Shown: positions 1 through 13,154 of the stretch, one piece after another
Layout of the letters: every line of letters begins with the position of its first letter
Numbering within the stretch: the first letter of the stretch is position 1
Assembly (NCBI GenBank): GCA_036390995.1
Contig: DASWAT010000026.1
Location: 1-30,948 of the forward strand
DNA length: 30,948 nucleotides
Direction of reading: 5' to 3'
Origin: DASQQQ01 sp036390995
GTDB taxonomy: Bacteria; Actinomycetota; UBA4738; HRBIN12
The notes under the pieces: generated by a model
What the model was told of the DNA's origin: nothing
Databases searched by the model: none
Seen by the model: only the letters and a program-made list of their open reading frames with translations
Translations under genes and position numbers: made by a program

Positions 1-405
1 CGTGTGGGCAGACGGTTCGGCGTCGCGAAGCATTGCACGCTCGCCACCCTCCGCCTCGACGGGTCGCCACGCATCAGCGGCATCGAGGTCGAGCTGGCGG
101 ACGACGGTCCGTGGCTCGGGATGATGCCGGGGTCCCGCAAGACGCACGACGTCCACCGCGATCCACGGGTCGCGCTGCACTGTCCCACGCTCGACACGCC
201 TGAGGACGATCCGAGCTCATGGCCCGGCGACGCCAAGCTCGCCGGACGCGCGATCGAGGTGAGCGGAACCGGCACCGGAGAGGGCCACCGGTTCCGCATC
301 GACCTCGCCGAGGTCGTCCTCACCCGGCTCGGGGATCCGCCCGACCATCTGGTGATCGAGTCCTGGCGTCCGGAGCGCGGTCTCGAACGGCGCGAACGAC
401 GCTGA
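1..405 (+). CDS. Pyridoxamine 5'-phosphate oxidase-fold protein, 5'-truncated
   Basis: The reading frame is open from the first base, so the N-terminus lies outside the window; an internal GTG at position 4 is unlikely to be the true start. The visible 134 codons carry the split-barrel pattern of the PNPOx-like family: a CTLATLRLDGSPRISGIE strand pair, then WLGMMPGSRKTHDVHRDPRVALH, where the Arg/Lys residues usually contact the flavin phosphate. The end, HLVIESWRPERG, is typical of an actinobacterial subfamily. Members bind FMN or F420 and are often annotated only as PPOX-family proteins; the substrate cannot be read from sequence. The stop is followed by a 126-bp gap with a promoter-like site for the next gene, so this gene probably ends its own transcript. 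Confidence 0.8.
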   Translation, partial: RVGRRFGVAKHCTLATLRLDGSPRISGIEVELADDGPWLGMMPGSRKTHDVHRDPRVALHCPTLDTPEDDPSSWPGDAKLAGRAIEVSGTGTGEGHRFRIDLAEVVLTRLGDPPDHLVIESWRPERGLERRERR

Positions 406-468
406 GGGCGCACGGCGACCCCGCCGTTGTCCGGCCGGTCGGTCCGCCCCCGAGACAGGCCTCGGAGC

Positions 469-497
469 TTGCCGGCCCGCAGCGGCGCCGGTAGCTT
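469..497 (+). promoter_or_regulatory. Candidate sigma-70-type promoter of the cupin/L,D-transpeptidase pair
   Basis: TTGCCG at 469-474 and TAGCTT at 492-497 are separated by exactly 17 bp and fit a housekeeping -35/-10 pair (4 of 6 and 3 of 6 to consensus, with the actinobacterial TANNNT form). The predicted transcript start near 504 leaves a leader of about 28 nt that holds the AGGAGG-like ribosome site at 516-523. The heptamer TCGAACG occurs twice, at 497-503 and 512-518, across the predicted start site, and could be a regulator half-site. This is inference from spacing and motif only. Confidence 0.4.
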
Positions 498-531
498 CGA
501 ACGTCCAGGACTCGAACGAGGAGGCCCAGCC

Positions 532-930
532 ATGGAGGACCCTGCGGAACCCGCGCTGGAACCGACCCTCGTGCTGCCGGGGGACCGGCTCCGGCCTCCC
601 GAGGGCCAGACCTCGGGCATGGTGCGGGAGCAAGCGTTCGCCGCCGAGGACCGGTGGGTCGGCTACGTCTCGATGGATCCGGGCCTCGTCTCGGGCTGGC
701 ACCACCACGACGGGTTCACGACGTTCGTCTACGTCGCGACCGGGCTGTTCCGCGTGGAGTTCGGCGCCGACGGCTCGAAGTCCCTGCAGAGCGGTCCCGG
801 GGCCTTCGTTCGGATCCCGCCGCACGCGATCCACCGGGAGACGAATCCGGGGAACCGCGCCAACGGCTGCGTGGTGTTTCGCACCGGGACCGGGACCGCG
901 GTGGTGAACGTCGAGGGTCCCGCCGGATGA
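532..930 (+). CDS. Small cupin-domain protein
   Basis: The product has 132 residues and is a single conserved beta-barrel. WHHHDGFTTFVYVATG is the cupin motif 1 region (His cluster and following strand) and GAFVRIPPHAIHRETNP is motif 2, with its PxxxxH pattern. The histidines would bind one metal ion. The substrate is unknown; stand-alone cupins of this size include dioxygenases, isomerases and sugar or small-molecule sensors. The ATG at 532 is chosen because a GAGGAGG-type ribosome site lies 8 nt upstream and the sequence before it is not cupin-like, although the frame stays open back to 427. The stop overlaps the ATG of the L,D-transpeptidase (ATGA, 927-930), so the two are probably co-translated. 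No functional link between them is evident. Confidence 0.85.
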   Translation: MEDPAEPALEPTLVLPGDRLRPPEGQTSGMVREQAFAAEDRWVGYVSMDPGLVSGWHHHDGFTTFVYVATGLFRVEFGADGSKSLQSGPGAFVRIPPHAIHRETNPGNRANGCVVFRTGTGTAVVNVEGPAG

Positions 931-1718
931 CCAGGGGGAGGGCGGTGCGGGCGGGGCGAGTCGTCGTCCCGTTCTTGGCTCTGTCGATGGCCGCCGCGGC
1001 GTGCAAGGGCGCCACGCCGGCACCTTCGCCTGCGGAGTCCCTGTCGCCCGCCGCCACGGTCCCCGTCGCGGCACCGAGCGGATCCGCGTCGGCCGCTCCG
1101 GCCCTCCAGCCCGGAGTCACGTACGCTGCCGTGCCGCGCGAGCGGTACCTCCCGATCTACCGGCGGCCCGGAGCGACGGACTCGGCCTTCCTCCTGGACA
1201 CCGAGAATGGTACGGGCCGGCTGGCCCCGCTCCTCGTCGTGGACCACCGCGGCCTCCGCGGGCGGCTGTGGCTCCAGCTCCAGCTGCCGCTCCGGCCGAA
1301 CGGACTGACCGGCTGGGCGATCCCCGAGGACGTCCATCTCGTACCGCGCGACCAGGAGATCGTCGTCGACCTCTCCTCCCGGATCCTGCGGCGGATCGTG
1401 GACGGCCGCGTGACGGATCGGCTCCATGTCGGCGTGGGGATGGCCTCGACGCCCACCGCCGTCGGCACCTTCTTCGTGTGGGTGAAGGTCTCCTACGCGG
1501 ACCCGGCGAGCCCGTACGGCCCGTTCGCCCTGGGGCTCTCGGGGTTCTCGCCGGTGCTGTCCGAGTGGCCGGGCGAGGGGCGGATGGCCATCCACGGCAC
1601 CTCGAACCCCTACGATCGCGGACGCGAGGTCTCCCACGGGTGCGTCCGCGTGTACAACCCGCAGCTGTTGGCGCTCCGCGACGTGCCGCTCGGCACGCCC
1701 GTGGTTATCCGGCGCTGA
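927..1718 (+). CDS. L,D-transpeptidase (YkuD domain), predicted lipoprotein
   Basis: The product has 263 residues and probably makes 3-3 (L,D) cross-links in peptidoglycan or attaches proteins to it, outside the membrane. It begins with an Arg-rich n-region, a hydrophobic stretch and AAAAC, a plausible lipobox with Cys26 as the lipidated residue. A low-complexity Ala/Pro/Ser linker follows, then an SH3-like N-terminal segment (about 60-135) and a C-terminal YkuD/ErfK catalytic domain. The active-site signature is clear: IHGTSNP with His223 and SHGCVRV with catalytic Cys239. The start is the ATG inside the cupin stop codon; upstream residues in this frame are out-of-frame cupin sequence. Spacing to glgE is 96 bp, so it is probably not part of the glucan operon. 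Confidence 0.92.
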   Translation: MTRGRAVRAGRVVVPFLALSMAAAACKGATPAPSPAESLSPAATVPVAAPSGSASAAPALQPGVTYAAVPRERYLPIYRRPGATDSAFLLDTENGTGRLAPLLVVDHRGLRGRLWLQLQLPLRPNGLTGWAIPEDVHLVPRDQEIVVDLSSRILRRIVDGRVTDRLHVGVGMASTPTAVGTFFVWVKVSYADPASPYGPFALGLSGFSPVLSEWPGEGRMAIHGTSNPYDRGREVSHGCVRVYNPQLLALRDVPLGTPVVIRR

Positions 1719-1814
1719 TGTCCGGCGTTGCGGGGCGGCGCGCTTGCGGGCTGCGCTAGCCTGAACGAGCCCGCGGGCTTGGGTCCCGCGAGGGTAGGGG
1801 CGACGCGACGAAGG

Positions 1815-3901
1815 ATGGATCCCGCCAGGGTGGAGACGAACCGCGCGTCCGGGCCGCGTTCCGGCCGTCCGGGGGCGATCCGGGGCGACGGCCGGCGCCG
1901 GGTCGTGATCGAGGGCGTCTGGCCCGAGATCGATGCCGGGCGGTTCGGGATCAAGCGGGTCGTAGGCGAGGAGGTGTGGGTCGAGGCCGACGTGTTCGGC
2001 GACGGCCACGACCACGTCTCGGCCGTCCTCCTCCACCGCCACGAGCGCGACCCGAAGTGGTCCGAGACCCCGATGGCCTTCACCGGCGACGACCGGTGGC
2101 GGGTGCACTTCACCGTGACCGAGCTCGGGACGTACCGCTACACGGTCCTGGGATGGATCGACCGGTTCGGCACGTGGCGGAGCGGCCTGGGAAAGAAGGC
2201 CGAAGACGGGCAGGACGTGGCCGCGGACCTCGCGATCGGCGCCGAGATGGTCCGGGCGGCGGCCCGGCGCGCGAGCGGCCGGGACCGGGAGCGGCTGCGG
2301 CGCGCCGCCACGACGCTCCGCCGAGGGGCCCCCGAGGGCGTCGCGCTGGCCGTCGGCGAGCAGCTCGCGAGGCTGATGGAGGCGTATCCGGACCGGCGGT
2401 TCGCCACCACGTACGAGCGCGAGCTGATCGTCACCGTGGACCGCGAGCGCGCCCGCTTCTCCTCCTGGTATGAGCTGTTCCCTCGCTCCACCTCTGCGAA
2501 GCCGGGCCGCCACGGGACGCTCGGCGACGTGATCGCCCGGCTCCCGTACGTGGAGGAGCTCGGGTTCGACGTCCTGTACCTGCCGCCGATCCATCCGATC
2601 GGGCGGGTCCACCGCAAGGGCCGGAACAACGTCGAGACGCCCCAGCCCGCCGACGTGGGGAGCCCCTGGGCCATCGGCAGCGAGGAGGGGGGGCACACCG
2701 ACGTCCACCCCGAGCTCGGCACGCTGGATGACTTCGATCGGCTCGTGCGCGCCGCCTCGGCCCGCGGACTCGAGGTGGCCCTGGATATCGCGTTCCAGTG
2801 CGCGCCCGACCACCCGTGGGTCCGCGAGCACCCGCAGTGGTTCCGTCACCGGCCTGACGGGACCGTGCGGTACGCGGAGAACCCGCCGAAGAAGTACGAA
2901 GACATCTTCCCGCTCGACTTCGAGACCGCCGACTGGCGCGCGCTGTGGGAGGCCCTGCGCGACGTCTTCCTGTTCTGGGCCGGGCACGGCGTGCGGATCT
3001 TCCGCGTGGACAACCCGCACACGAAGCCGTTCCGGTTCTGGGAGTGGGCGATCGCCGAGGTGAAGGCGCGGTACCCCGACGCCATCCTCCTGTCGGAAGC
3101 GTTCACGCGCCCCAAGCTGATGTACGGGCTGGCCAAGCTCGGTTTCACGCAGTCGTACACGTACTTCGCCTGGCGGACCGGCAAGGAGGAGCTCACGGAC
3201 TACCTGACCGAGCTCACGCGCACCGGCGCCGCGGAGTTCTTCCGGCCGAGCTTCTGGCCGAACACGCCGGACATCCTGACCGAGGAGCTCCAGGATGGAG
3301 GCAGGGCGGCGTTCGTGAGCCGTCTGGTGCTGGCGGCCACGCTGTCGTCGAACTACGGGATCTACGGGCCGGCGTTCGAGCTGATGGAGCACGAGCCGAG
3401 GGAGCCGGGCTCGGAGGAGTACCGGCACTCGGAGAAGTACGAGCTCCGGCACTGGAACCTGGAGCGGCCGGACAGCCTGCGTGACATCATCGCGAGCGTG
3501 AACCGCATCCGGCGTGAGAACCCTGCGCTGCAGACGAACCAGACACTGCGCTTCCACGGGATCGACAATCCCGCGCTGCTCGCCTACAGCAAGGTCACCC
3601 GGGACCGGACGAACGTGGTGCTGATGATCGTGAACCTCGATCCGGAGCACGTGCAGTCGGGGTGGACGGACCTCGCGCTGTGGGACCTCGGCGTGGACGC
3701 GAGCAGGCCGTTCGAGGCGGTGGACCTGTTCTCGGGTGACCGGTTCGTTTGGCGGGGGGCTCACAACTTCGTGAAGCTCGACCCGGCCGCCGTGCCGGCT
3801 CACGTCCTCTCGGTTCGCCCCCTCGAGGTGGAGGCCGCGGAGGGCACGACCACCGCACGGGCGACCGCCCCACGGGCGACCCCCGGGGAGGCGACCGTCA
3901 C

Positions 3902-3905
<4 letters not shown>
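1815..3905 (+). CDS. glgE: Alpha-1,4-glucan:maltose-1-phosphate maltosyltransferase
   Basis: The product has 696 residues, close to the usual 660-700. It transfers maltosyl units from alpha-maltose-1-phosphate to the non-reducing end of an alpha-1,4-glucan, releasing phosphate. An N-terminal beta domain (GVWPEIDAGRFGIKRVVGE) is followed by a helical insert (about 120-230), the GH13_3 barrel and a C-terminal beta domain. Family-specific signatures are PIHPIGRVHRKGRNN, PPKKYEDIFPLDFE and FRVDNPHTKPFRFWEW. Asp399 is the expected nucleophile and Glu428 (LLSEAFTRPK) the acid/base, with the same 29-residue spacing as in Streptomyces GlgE. ATG 1815 is preferred over in-frame codons back to 1728, because the family's conserved sequence begins about 25 residues later. 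It is the first gene of a seven-gene operon; TAGCCT at 1757-1762 could be its -10 but has no good -35. Confidence 0.96.
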
Positions 3906-7236
<3,331 letters not shown>

Positions 7237-7240
<4 letters not shown>

Positions 7241-9390
7241 GGGCCCCCGACGACGGCACGGCCGCCGCCCTCGCGGAGCTGGCCCGGCTGCACGGCGTCC
7301 AGGGCAGCTACGTGGACCTGGGGGGGCGTCGCCGCCGCGCGTCCCGGGACGCGACGCTCGCCGTCCTGCGAGCCCTCGGAGCGCCGGTGGATCGCCCGTC
7401 GGACGTGCCGGAGGCGATCCGGGAGCGGCGCGAACGGCTGTGGGGACGCCCGGTCGAACCGGTGGCCGTGGCCTGGGACGGGACGGCGGGTCCGGTCGAG
7501 CTTCGGCTGCCGGCCCGTCCGAGGCGCGCATCCGTGTCGGTTCGTCTGGAGCTCGAAGACGGCGGCGAGGTCCGCGAGTGGCGCCGGCGGATCGACGACC
7601 TGCCGGTGCCGCCGCCGGCGCCGGGTGGACCGCCGTTCGGTACCCGGCGCGAGCTGGACCTGGCCGCCCCGCTGCCGCTCGGCTACCACCGGCTCACGGT
7701 CGACGCCGGCGGCCGGAGCTCGTCCTGCCTGGTGATCTCGGCGCCGCGCTCGGCCGCGGCGGGTGTTCCCTCCGGCGCGTGGGGGGTGTTCCTGCCCCTG
7801 TACGCGCTGCGCTCGCGACGCGATTGGGGCGTGGGGGACTTCACCGACCTGAGCGCGTTCCTGCGGTGGGTCGAGGAGCTCGGAGGGCATGTGGCAGGCA
7901 CGCTCCCGCTGTTCGCGGCGTTCCTGCGCGACCCGGTCGAACCGAGCCCGTACTCGCCGGTCAGCCGCCTGTTCTGGAACGAGCTGTTCGTCGACGTCGA
8001 ACGGGTTCCCGACCTCGAAAGAAGTGCCGAGGCTCGCCGGATGCTCCGGTCCGCGCGGACCCGGCGCGTCCTGGCGCGCCTACGTGAGGGTCCGCTCGTC
8101 GAGCACCGGGAGGTCGCGGCGCTGAAGCGCCGCGTGCTCGAGGTGCTGGCGAGGGAGGTCCAGGGATCGGCGTCCCCCCGGCGGGAGGCGCTGGAGGCGT
8201 TCGCCCGGGAGCAGGCCTCGCTCGACGACTACGCGCGGTTCCGGGCGGCCGGCGAGCGGTGGGGCGTGAATTGGCGGGTCTGGCCCGGCCCTTCCAGGGA
8301 CGGGCGGCTCGAGCCCGCGGACGTGGCCGAGGACGCCTGGCGGTACCACCGGTACGTGCAGTTCGTCGCCGACGAGCAGCTCTCGGGGGTGCGCTCCTCG
8401 AAGGATGGCGGCGGCCTGTACCTCGACATGCCGCTCGGCGTGCATCCCGACGGCTACGACGTCTGGCGCGAGCGCGAGCTGTTCGCACAGGGCGTCTCGA
8501 CGGGCGCACCGCCCGACGACTTCTTCCTGGGGGGCCAGGACTGGGGGTTCCCGCCGCCGCACCCCGACCGGATCCGGGAGGAGGGCTACCGGTACCCGAT
8601 CGCATGCTTGCGCAGGGCGATGGCCCACGCCGCGGCGCTCCGGATCGATCACGTGATGGGTCTGCATCGTCTGTACTGGGTGCCCCACGGGTTCGGGGCC
8701 GACCAGGGTCTGTACGTGCGGCACCACCCGGACGAGTGGCAGGCCATCGTTGCCCTCGAGTCGCACCGTGCCGGCACCTCGGTCGTGGGGGAGGACCTCG
8801 GGACCGTGCCCCCGCCGGTCCGAGCGGCGATGCGCCGGCACGGCCTGCTCCGGAGCTACGTCCTGCAGATGGAGGCGGGACCCTCGGCACCGCTGCGGCC
8901 GCCGTCGCCCCGATCCCTCGCGTCGGTGAACACGCACGACATGGCGCCGTTCGCCGCGTGGTGGCGGGGGCTCGACGTCGAGGAGCGCCGATCGCGGGGG
9001 TGGCTCTCGGACGCCGAGGCCGCCGCCGAGATGGAACGCCGGGTCGCGACCCGAACGAGCCTGCTCGGCGAGCTCGGGCGGCTCGGGCTCCTCGCCGCGG
9101 GGGAGCAGGACGGGGCTGGGGTGATCCGCGCCTGCCTGGCCTTCCTGGCGTCGTCCCCCGCGCGCGTGGTGGTGGCGAACCTCGAGGACCTGTGGGGCGA
9201 GACGGAGCCGCAGAACCGCCCTGGGGTCGGCGACGAGGCGAACTGGCGGCGGCGCAGCGCGCATGCGCTCGAGGAGCTTCCCCGGCTCTCCGGCGTCGCC
9301 GATACACTGACCGAGGTGGGGGCGCTCCGGCGACGGACCAGGCGGACGACCGCCGTTCGACGGCGGGACGAGGCGGCACGGGCGAGATGA
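7237..9390 (+). CDS. malQ: 4-alpha-glucanotransferase (amylomaltase)
   Basis: GH77 disproportionating enzyme that transfers maltooligosyl units between maltodextrins, releasing glucose. Signatures are SPYSPVSRLFWNELFVD, LGGQDWGFPPPHPDRIREEGY, ALRIDHVMGLHRLYWVP (Asp471 nucleophile, numbered from 7237), VVGEDLGTVPPPVR (Glu519) and NTHDMAPFAAWW (Asp568). The actinobacterial form has a long N-terminal beta domain, and the length of 717 residues fits. The start is unusual. The first in-frame ATG or GTG is GTG 7312, but the 25 codons before it encode the conserved N-terminal helix (ALAELARLHGVQGSY). I therefore extend to CTG 7237, which overlaps the treS stop as CTGA; a caller limited to standard codons would give 7312. 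It may recycle short glucans left by GlgX and TreY/TreZ. Confidence 0.93.
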
Positions 9391-11300
9391 GCGATCGCGC
9401 CGCCGTCCGGCACGACGTCTCGCTGCTGTCCGACGACGACCTGTTCCTGTTCAACGAGGGTACCCACGCGCGGCTCTACCGCCGGCTCGGTGCGCACGTC
9501 CTCATGCGCGACGGCGTCTCGGGAACGTACTTCGGCGTCTGGGCCCCCGATGCCGAGCAGGTCTGCGTGGCCGGTGACTTCAACGGCTGGAGCCGAGAGG
9601 CAGACCCGCTGCGGCCGCGAGGGGACTCCGGCATCTGGGAGGGGTTCGTGCCGGGGGTGGGCAAGGGCGCGCTGTACAAGTACCACGTCGTCTCTCGCCT
9701 CGGCGGGTTCGAGGTCGACAAGGCCGACCCCTTCGCGTTCATGGCGGAGACACCGCCGAAGACGGCGTCGGTCGTGTGGACGCTCGAGCACGAGTGGCGC
9801 GACGACGCGTGGATGCGCGGGCGACACCGGGCCAACGCGCTCGAGGCGCCGATCGCGATCTACGAGGTCCACCCCGGCTCGTGGATGCGCGGGGACGGCG
9901 ACCGCATGCTGACCTATCGCGAGCTCGCGCCGCGCCTGGCCGAGCACGCGAAGGAGCTCGGCTTCACGCACGTGGAGCTCCTGCCGGTGATGGAGCACCC
10001 GTTCTACGGCTCGTGGGGCTACCAGACGACGGGGTACTTCGCGCCCACCAGCCGGTACGGCACCCCGCAGGACTTCATGGCGATGGTCGATCACCTGCAC
10101 CGCGAGGGGGTCGGCGTGATCCTGGACTGGGTGCCCTCGCACTTCGCCACCGACGAGCACGGCCTCGGTCGCTTCGACGGCACGCACCTGTACGAGCACG
10201 CCGATCCCCGGCTGGGGTTCCACCCGGACTGGGGGAGCTACGTCTTCAACTACGGGCGCAATGAGGTCCGGAGCTTCCTACTGTCGAGCGCGATGCACTG
10301 GCTGGACACCTACCACGCCGACGGGCTTCGCGTGGACGCGGTGGCGTCGATGCTCTACCTCGACTACTCGCGGGGGCCCGGGGAGTGGATCCCGAACCGG
10401 CACGGCGGCCACGAGAACCTCGAGGCCATCGACCTCCTGCGTCAGCTGAACGTCGCGGTGTACCGGGACCACCCCGGGGTCCAGACGTACGCCGAGGAGT
10501 CCACGGCCTGGCCTCGCGTGTCGCGACCGGTCGAGTTCGGGGGCCTTGGCTTCGGCTTGAAGTGGGACATGGGGTGGATGCACGACACGCTCGAGTACCT
10601 CGCGCACGAGCCGGTCCACCGCCGGTACCACCACGACCGCATCACGTTCCGGATGCTCTACGCCTTCAACGAGAACTTCGTCCTGCCGCTCTCACACGAC
10701 GAGGTGGTCCACGGGAAAGGATCCCTGCTGTCGAAGATGCCGGGCGACGGATGGCAGAAGTTCGCGAACCTCCGCCTGCTGTTCGCGTACATGTACGCGC
10801 AGCCGGGGAAGAAGCTGCTGTTCATGGGCGACGAGTTCGGACAGTGGAGCGAGTGGGACCACGACCGGTCGCTCGACTGGCACCTGCTGGAGCACGAGCG
10901 GCACCTTGGGGTGCGCCGGCTGGTCGCCGACCTCGGCCGGCTCTACCGGGAGCAGCCGGCGCTGCACGAGCTCGACTGCGACCCCGCCGGGTTCGAGTGG
11001 GTGGACGCGGCCGACGCGGCCGCGAGCGTGATGAGCTTCCTGCGCAAGTCCTCTTCCGGCGCCCCGCCCGTGCTCGTTGCGTGCAACTTCACGCCGGTGG
11101 CCCGCCGCGGGTACCGGATCGGCGTGCCCTCGGCGGGCACCTGGCGCGAGCTCGTGAACAGCGACGCCACCGGCTACGGCGGGAGCGGCCAGGGGAACCT
11201 CGGAGCCGTGACCGCCGAGGACCAGCCCGCGCACGGACGTCCCTGGTCGGTGAGCCTCACGCTGCCGCCGCTCGCCTGCGTGTTCCTCACGGGATCCTGA
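9387..11300 (+). CDS. glgB: 1,4-alpha-glucan branching enzyme
   Basis: The product has 637 residues and introduces alpha-1,6 branches into the linear glucan made by GlgE. It has an N-terminal CBM48 module (GTYFGVWAPDAEQVCVAGDFNGW), the GH13_9 barrel and a C-terminal beta domain. Motifs in order are GYQTTGYFAPTSRYG, GVILDWVPSHFATDEHGL, DGLRVDAVASMLYLDYSR (nucleophile Asp317), TYAEESTAWPRVSRPV (acid/base Glu370) and LPLSHDEVVHGKGSLLSKM. It lacks the extra N-terminal N1 module of longer GlgB proteins, so it is the shorter type. The ATG start overlaps the malQ stop (ATGA). In the GlgE pathway GlgE and GlgB act together on the same growing glucan, and the gene order agrees. Confidence 0.96.
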   Translation: MSDRAAVRHDVSLLSDDDLFLFNEGTHARLYRRLGAHVLMRDGVSGTYFGVWAPDAEQVCVAGDFNGWSREADPLRPRGDSGIWEGFVPGVGKGALYKYHVVSRLGGFEVDKADPFAFMAETPPKTASVVWTLEHEWRDDAWMRGRHRANALEAPIAIYEVHPGSWMRGDGDRMLTYRELAPRLAEHAKELGFTHVELLPVMEHPFYGSWGYQTTGYFAPTSRYGTPQDFMAMVDHLHREGVGVILDWVPSHFATDEHGLGRFDGTHLYEHADPRLGFHPDWGSYVFNYGRNEVRSFLLSSAMHWLDTYHADGLRVDAVASMLYLDYSRGPGEWIPNRHGGHENLEAIDLLRQLNVAVYRDHPGVQTYAEESTAWPRVSRPVEFGGLGFGLKWDMGWMHDTLEYLAHEPVHRRYHHDRITFRMLYAFNENFVLPLSHDEVVHGKGSLLSKMPGDGWQKFANLRLLFAYMYAQPGKKLLFMGDEFGQWSEWDHDRSLDWHLLEHERHLGVRRLVADLGRLYREQPALHELDCDPAGFEWVDAADAAASVMSFLRKSSSGAPPVLVACNFTPVARRGYRIGVPSAGTWRELVNSDATGYGGSGQGNLGAVTAEDQPAHGRPWSVSLTLPPLACVFLTGS

Positions 11301-11305
11301 ACGCG

Positions 11306-13153
11306 GTGCTCGATCCGTTCTCCGCCCCCCTCGGTGCCACACCCCTGCCGGACGCCGGCTGCGCGTTCGTCGTGTGGGCCCCGTTCGCCCGGCGCGTGGA
11401 GCTCCGGCTGCTGGACCCCGCGGAGCGAACGGTCGCGCTCGAACCGGGCGATCGCGGGTACCACGCGGCGATCGTGGAGGCGGTCGACGACGGTGCCCGG
11501 TACCTGTGGTCGCTCGACGGCGGCGAACCGGCGCCGGATCCGGCGTCCAGGAGCCAGCCCGAGGGCGTCCACGGACCGTCGGCCGTGGTGGACCGGTCGG
11601 TGTTCGCGTGGACGGACGATGGGTGGTCGGCGCCGCCGTTCGGCGAGCAGGTCCTCTACGAGCTCCACGTGGGGACCTTCACCGACGAGGGGACGTTCTC
11701 CGGGGCCCGCGCCGAGTTGGATCGCCTTGTCGATCTTGGGGCGACGAGCATCGAGCTCATGCCGGTGGCCCAGTTCCCCGGCGAGCGCAACTGGGGCTAC
11801 GACGGCGTGTTCCCATACGCGGCGCAGGGCTCGTACGGCGGGCCCGCGGAGCTCCAGCGGCTGGTCGACGCGTGCCACGCGGCCGGGATCGCGGTGTTCC
11901 TCGACGTCGTCTACAACCACCTTGGGCCCGAGGGCAACGTGCTGCCGCGGTTCGGGCCGTACTTCACCGACCGGTACCGGACCCCGTGGGGCGACGCGCT
12001 GAACGTCGACGGCGCGGGCAGCGATGAGGTCCGGCGGTTCTTCGTGGACAACGCGACGTACTGGCTGGAGGAGCTCCACGTGGACGGCCTTCGGCTGGAC
12101 GCGATCCACGCGATCGTGGACCAGACCGCCCGCCCGTTCCTCGCCGAGCTCGCGGCCTCGGTGGCCGACCTGTCCGAGCGGATCGGCCGACGGCTGTTCG
12201 TGATCGGCGAGACGCCCGAGAACGACGCGCGCCTGGTCACGCCGCGCGAGCTCGGCGGTCTGGGTCTCGACGCGCTGTGGAGCGAGGGGTTCCACCATGC
12301 GCTGCATGCGCTCGTGACCGGGGAACGCGAGGGCTACTACCAGGACTACGGTTCGCTCGAGCAGGTGGCCGCCGCGATGTCGGAGGGATGGGTGTTCGCC
12401 GGGCAGTACTCGAGCTTCTGGGGACGGCGCCACGGCAGCTCGCCCCGCCCGGTACCGCCCGACCGGTTCGTCGTGTACGCGCAGAACCACGACCAGGTGG
12501 GCAACCGCGCGGGAGGCGAGCGGCTGTCGCAGCTGGTGCCGTTCGAGGATCTGAAGCTCGTGGCCGGCCTGCTGCTGCTGTCGCCGTTCGTCCCGATGCT
12601 CTTCATGGGCGAGGAGTACGGCGAGCTCGCGCCGTTCCCGTTCTTCGTGAGCCACTCCGAGCCCGAGCTGGTCGAGGCCGTTCGCGCCGGCCGGAGCGAG
12701 GAGTTCGCCGCGTTCGGGTGGAGGCAGGAGCCGCCGGATCCCCAGGACGTCCGGACGTTCCTGGACGCGAAGCTCCGTTACGAGCTCATGGATCGGGAGC
12801 CGCATCGCCACCTCCTGGCTCTGCATCGGCAGCTGCTGCGTCTCCGGCGCGAGCGTCCGGCCCTCCGCACCTCGACGAAAGAGGGCCTGGAGACCTGGGC
12901 GGATTCGCGGGCGGGCATCCTGCACCTGCGCCGCCGCACCGAGGACGACGAGGCGGTCGCCTCCTTCCACTTCGGGACCGAGCCGGCCCCGGTGACGCTG
13001 CCGGAAGGTGCTTGGACCCTGGCGGTGGACTCCGCGGATCCGCGGTGGGGCGGCCCCGGCGACAGCGTGCCCCGGGCGCTCCGAGGTCCCTCCGACCGGG
13101 TCGTGGTCGCGTCTCGGAGCTTCGTGGTGTTCGTGCGCGAGGGACGGGCCTGA
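11306..13153 (+). CDS. treZ: Maltooligosyl trehalose trehalohydrolase
   Basis: The product has 615 residues and is the second enzyme of the TreY-TreZ route: it hydrolyses the alpha-1,4 bond next to the terminal trehalosyl unit and releases free trehalose. A CBM48-like N-terminus (FVVWAPFARRVELRLLD) leads to the GH13_10 barrel. Key motifs are EQVLYELHVGTFTDEGTF, MPVAQFPGERNWGYDGVFPYA, FLDVVYNHLGPEGN, GLRLDAIHAIVD (Asp265), VIGETPENDARL (probable Glu302) and QNHDQVGNRAGGERL, the last two being typical of TreZ rather than GlgB or GlgX. GTG 11306 is chosen as the codon nearest the first conserved strand. It starts 5 nt after the glgB stop and its ribosome site is weak, so reinitiation after glgB is likely. 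Confidence 0.95.
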   Translation: MLDPFSAPLGATPLPDAGCAFVVWAPFARRVELRLLDPAERTVALEPGDRGYHAAIVEAVDDGARYLWSLDGGEPAPDPASRSQPEGVHGPSAVVDRSVFAWTDDGWSAPPFGEQVLYELHVGTFTDEGTFSGARAELDRLVDLGATSIELMPVAQFPGERNWGYDGVFPYAAQGSYGGPAELQRLVDACHAAGIAVFLDVVYNHLGPEGNVLPRFGPYFTDRYRTPWGDALNVDGAGSDEVRRFFVDNATYWLEELHVDGLRLDAIHAIVDQTARPFLAELAASVADLSERIGRRLFVIGETPENDARLVTPRELGGLGLDALWSEGFHHALHALVTGEREGYYQDYGSLEQVAAAMSEGWVFAGQYSSFWGRRHGSSPRPVPPDRFVVYAQNHDQVGNRAGGERLSQLVPFEDLKLVAGLLLLSPFVPMLFMGEEYGELAPFPFFVSHSEPELVEAVRAGRSEEFAAFGWRQEPPDPQDVRTFLDAKLRYELMDREPHRHLLALHRQLLRLRRERPALRTSTKEGLETWADSRAGILHLRRRTEDDEAVASFHFGTEPAPVTLPEGAWTLAVDSADPRWGGPGDSVPRALRGPSDRVVVASRSFVVFVREGRA

Positions 13154-13154
13154 C

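Noticed and set aside
1768..1779. Perfect palindrome AGCCCGCGGGCT ahead of glgE as an operator
   Set aside because: It is pure GC-rich symmetry at chance frequency, and the nearby -10-like TAGCCT has no acceptable -35.
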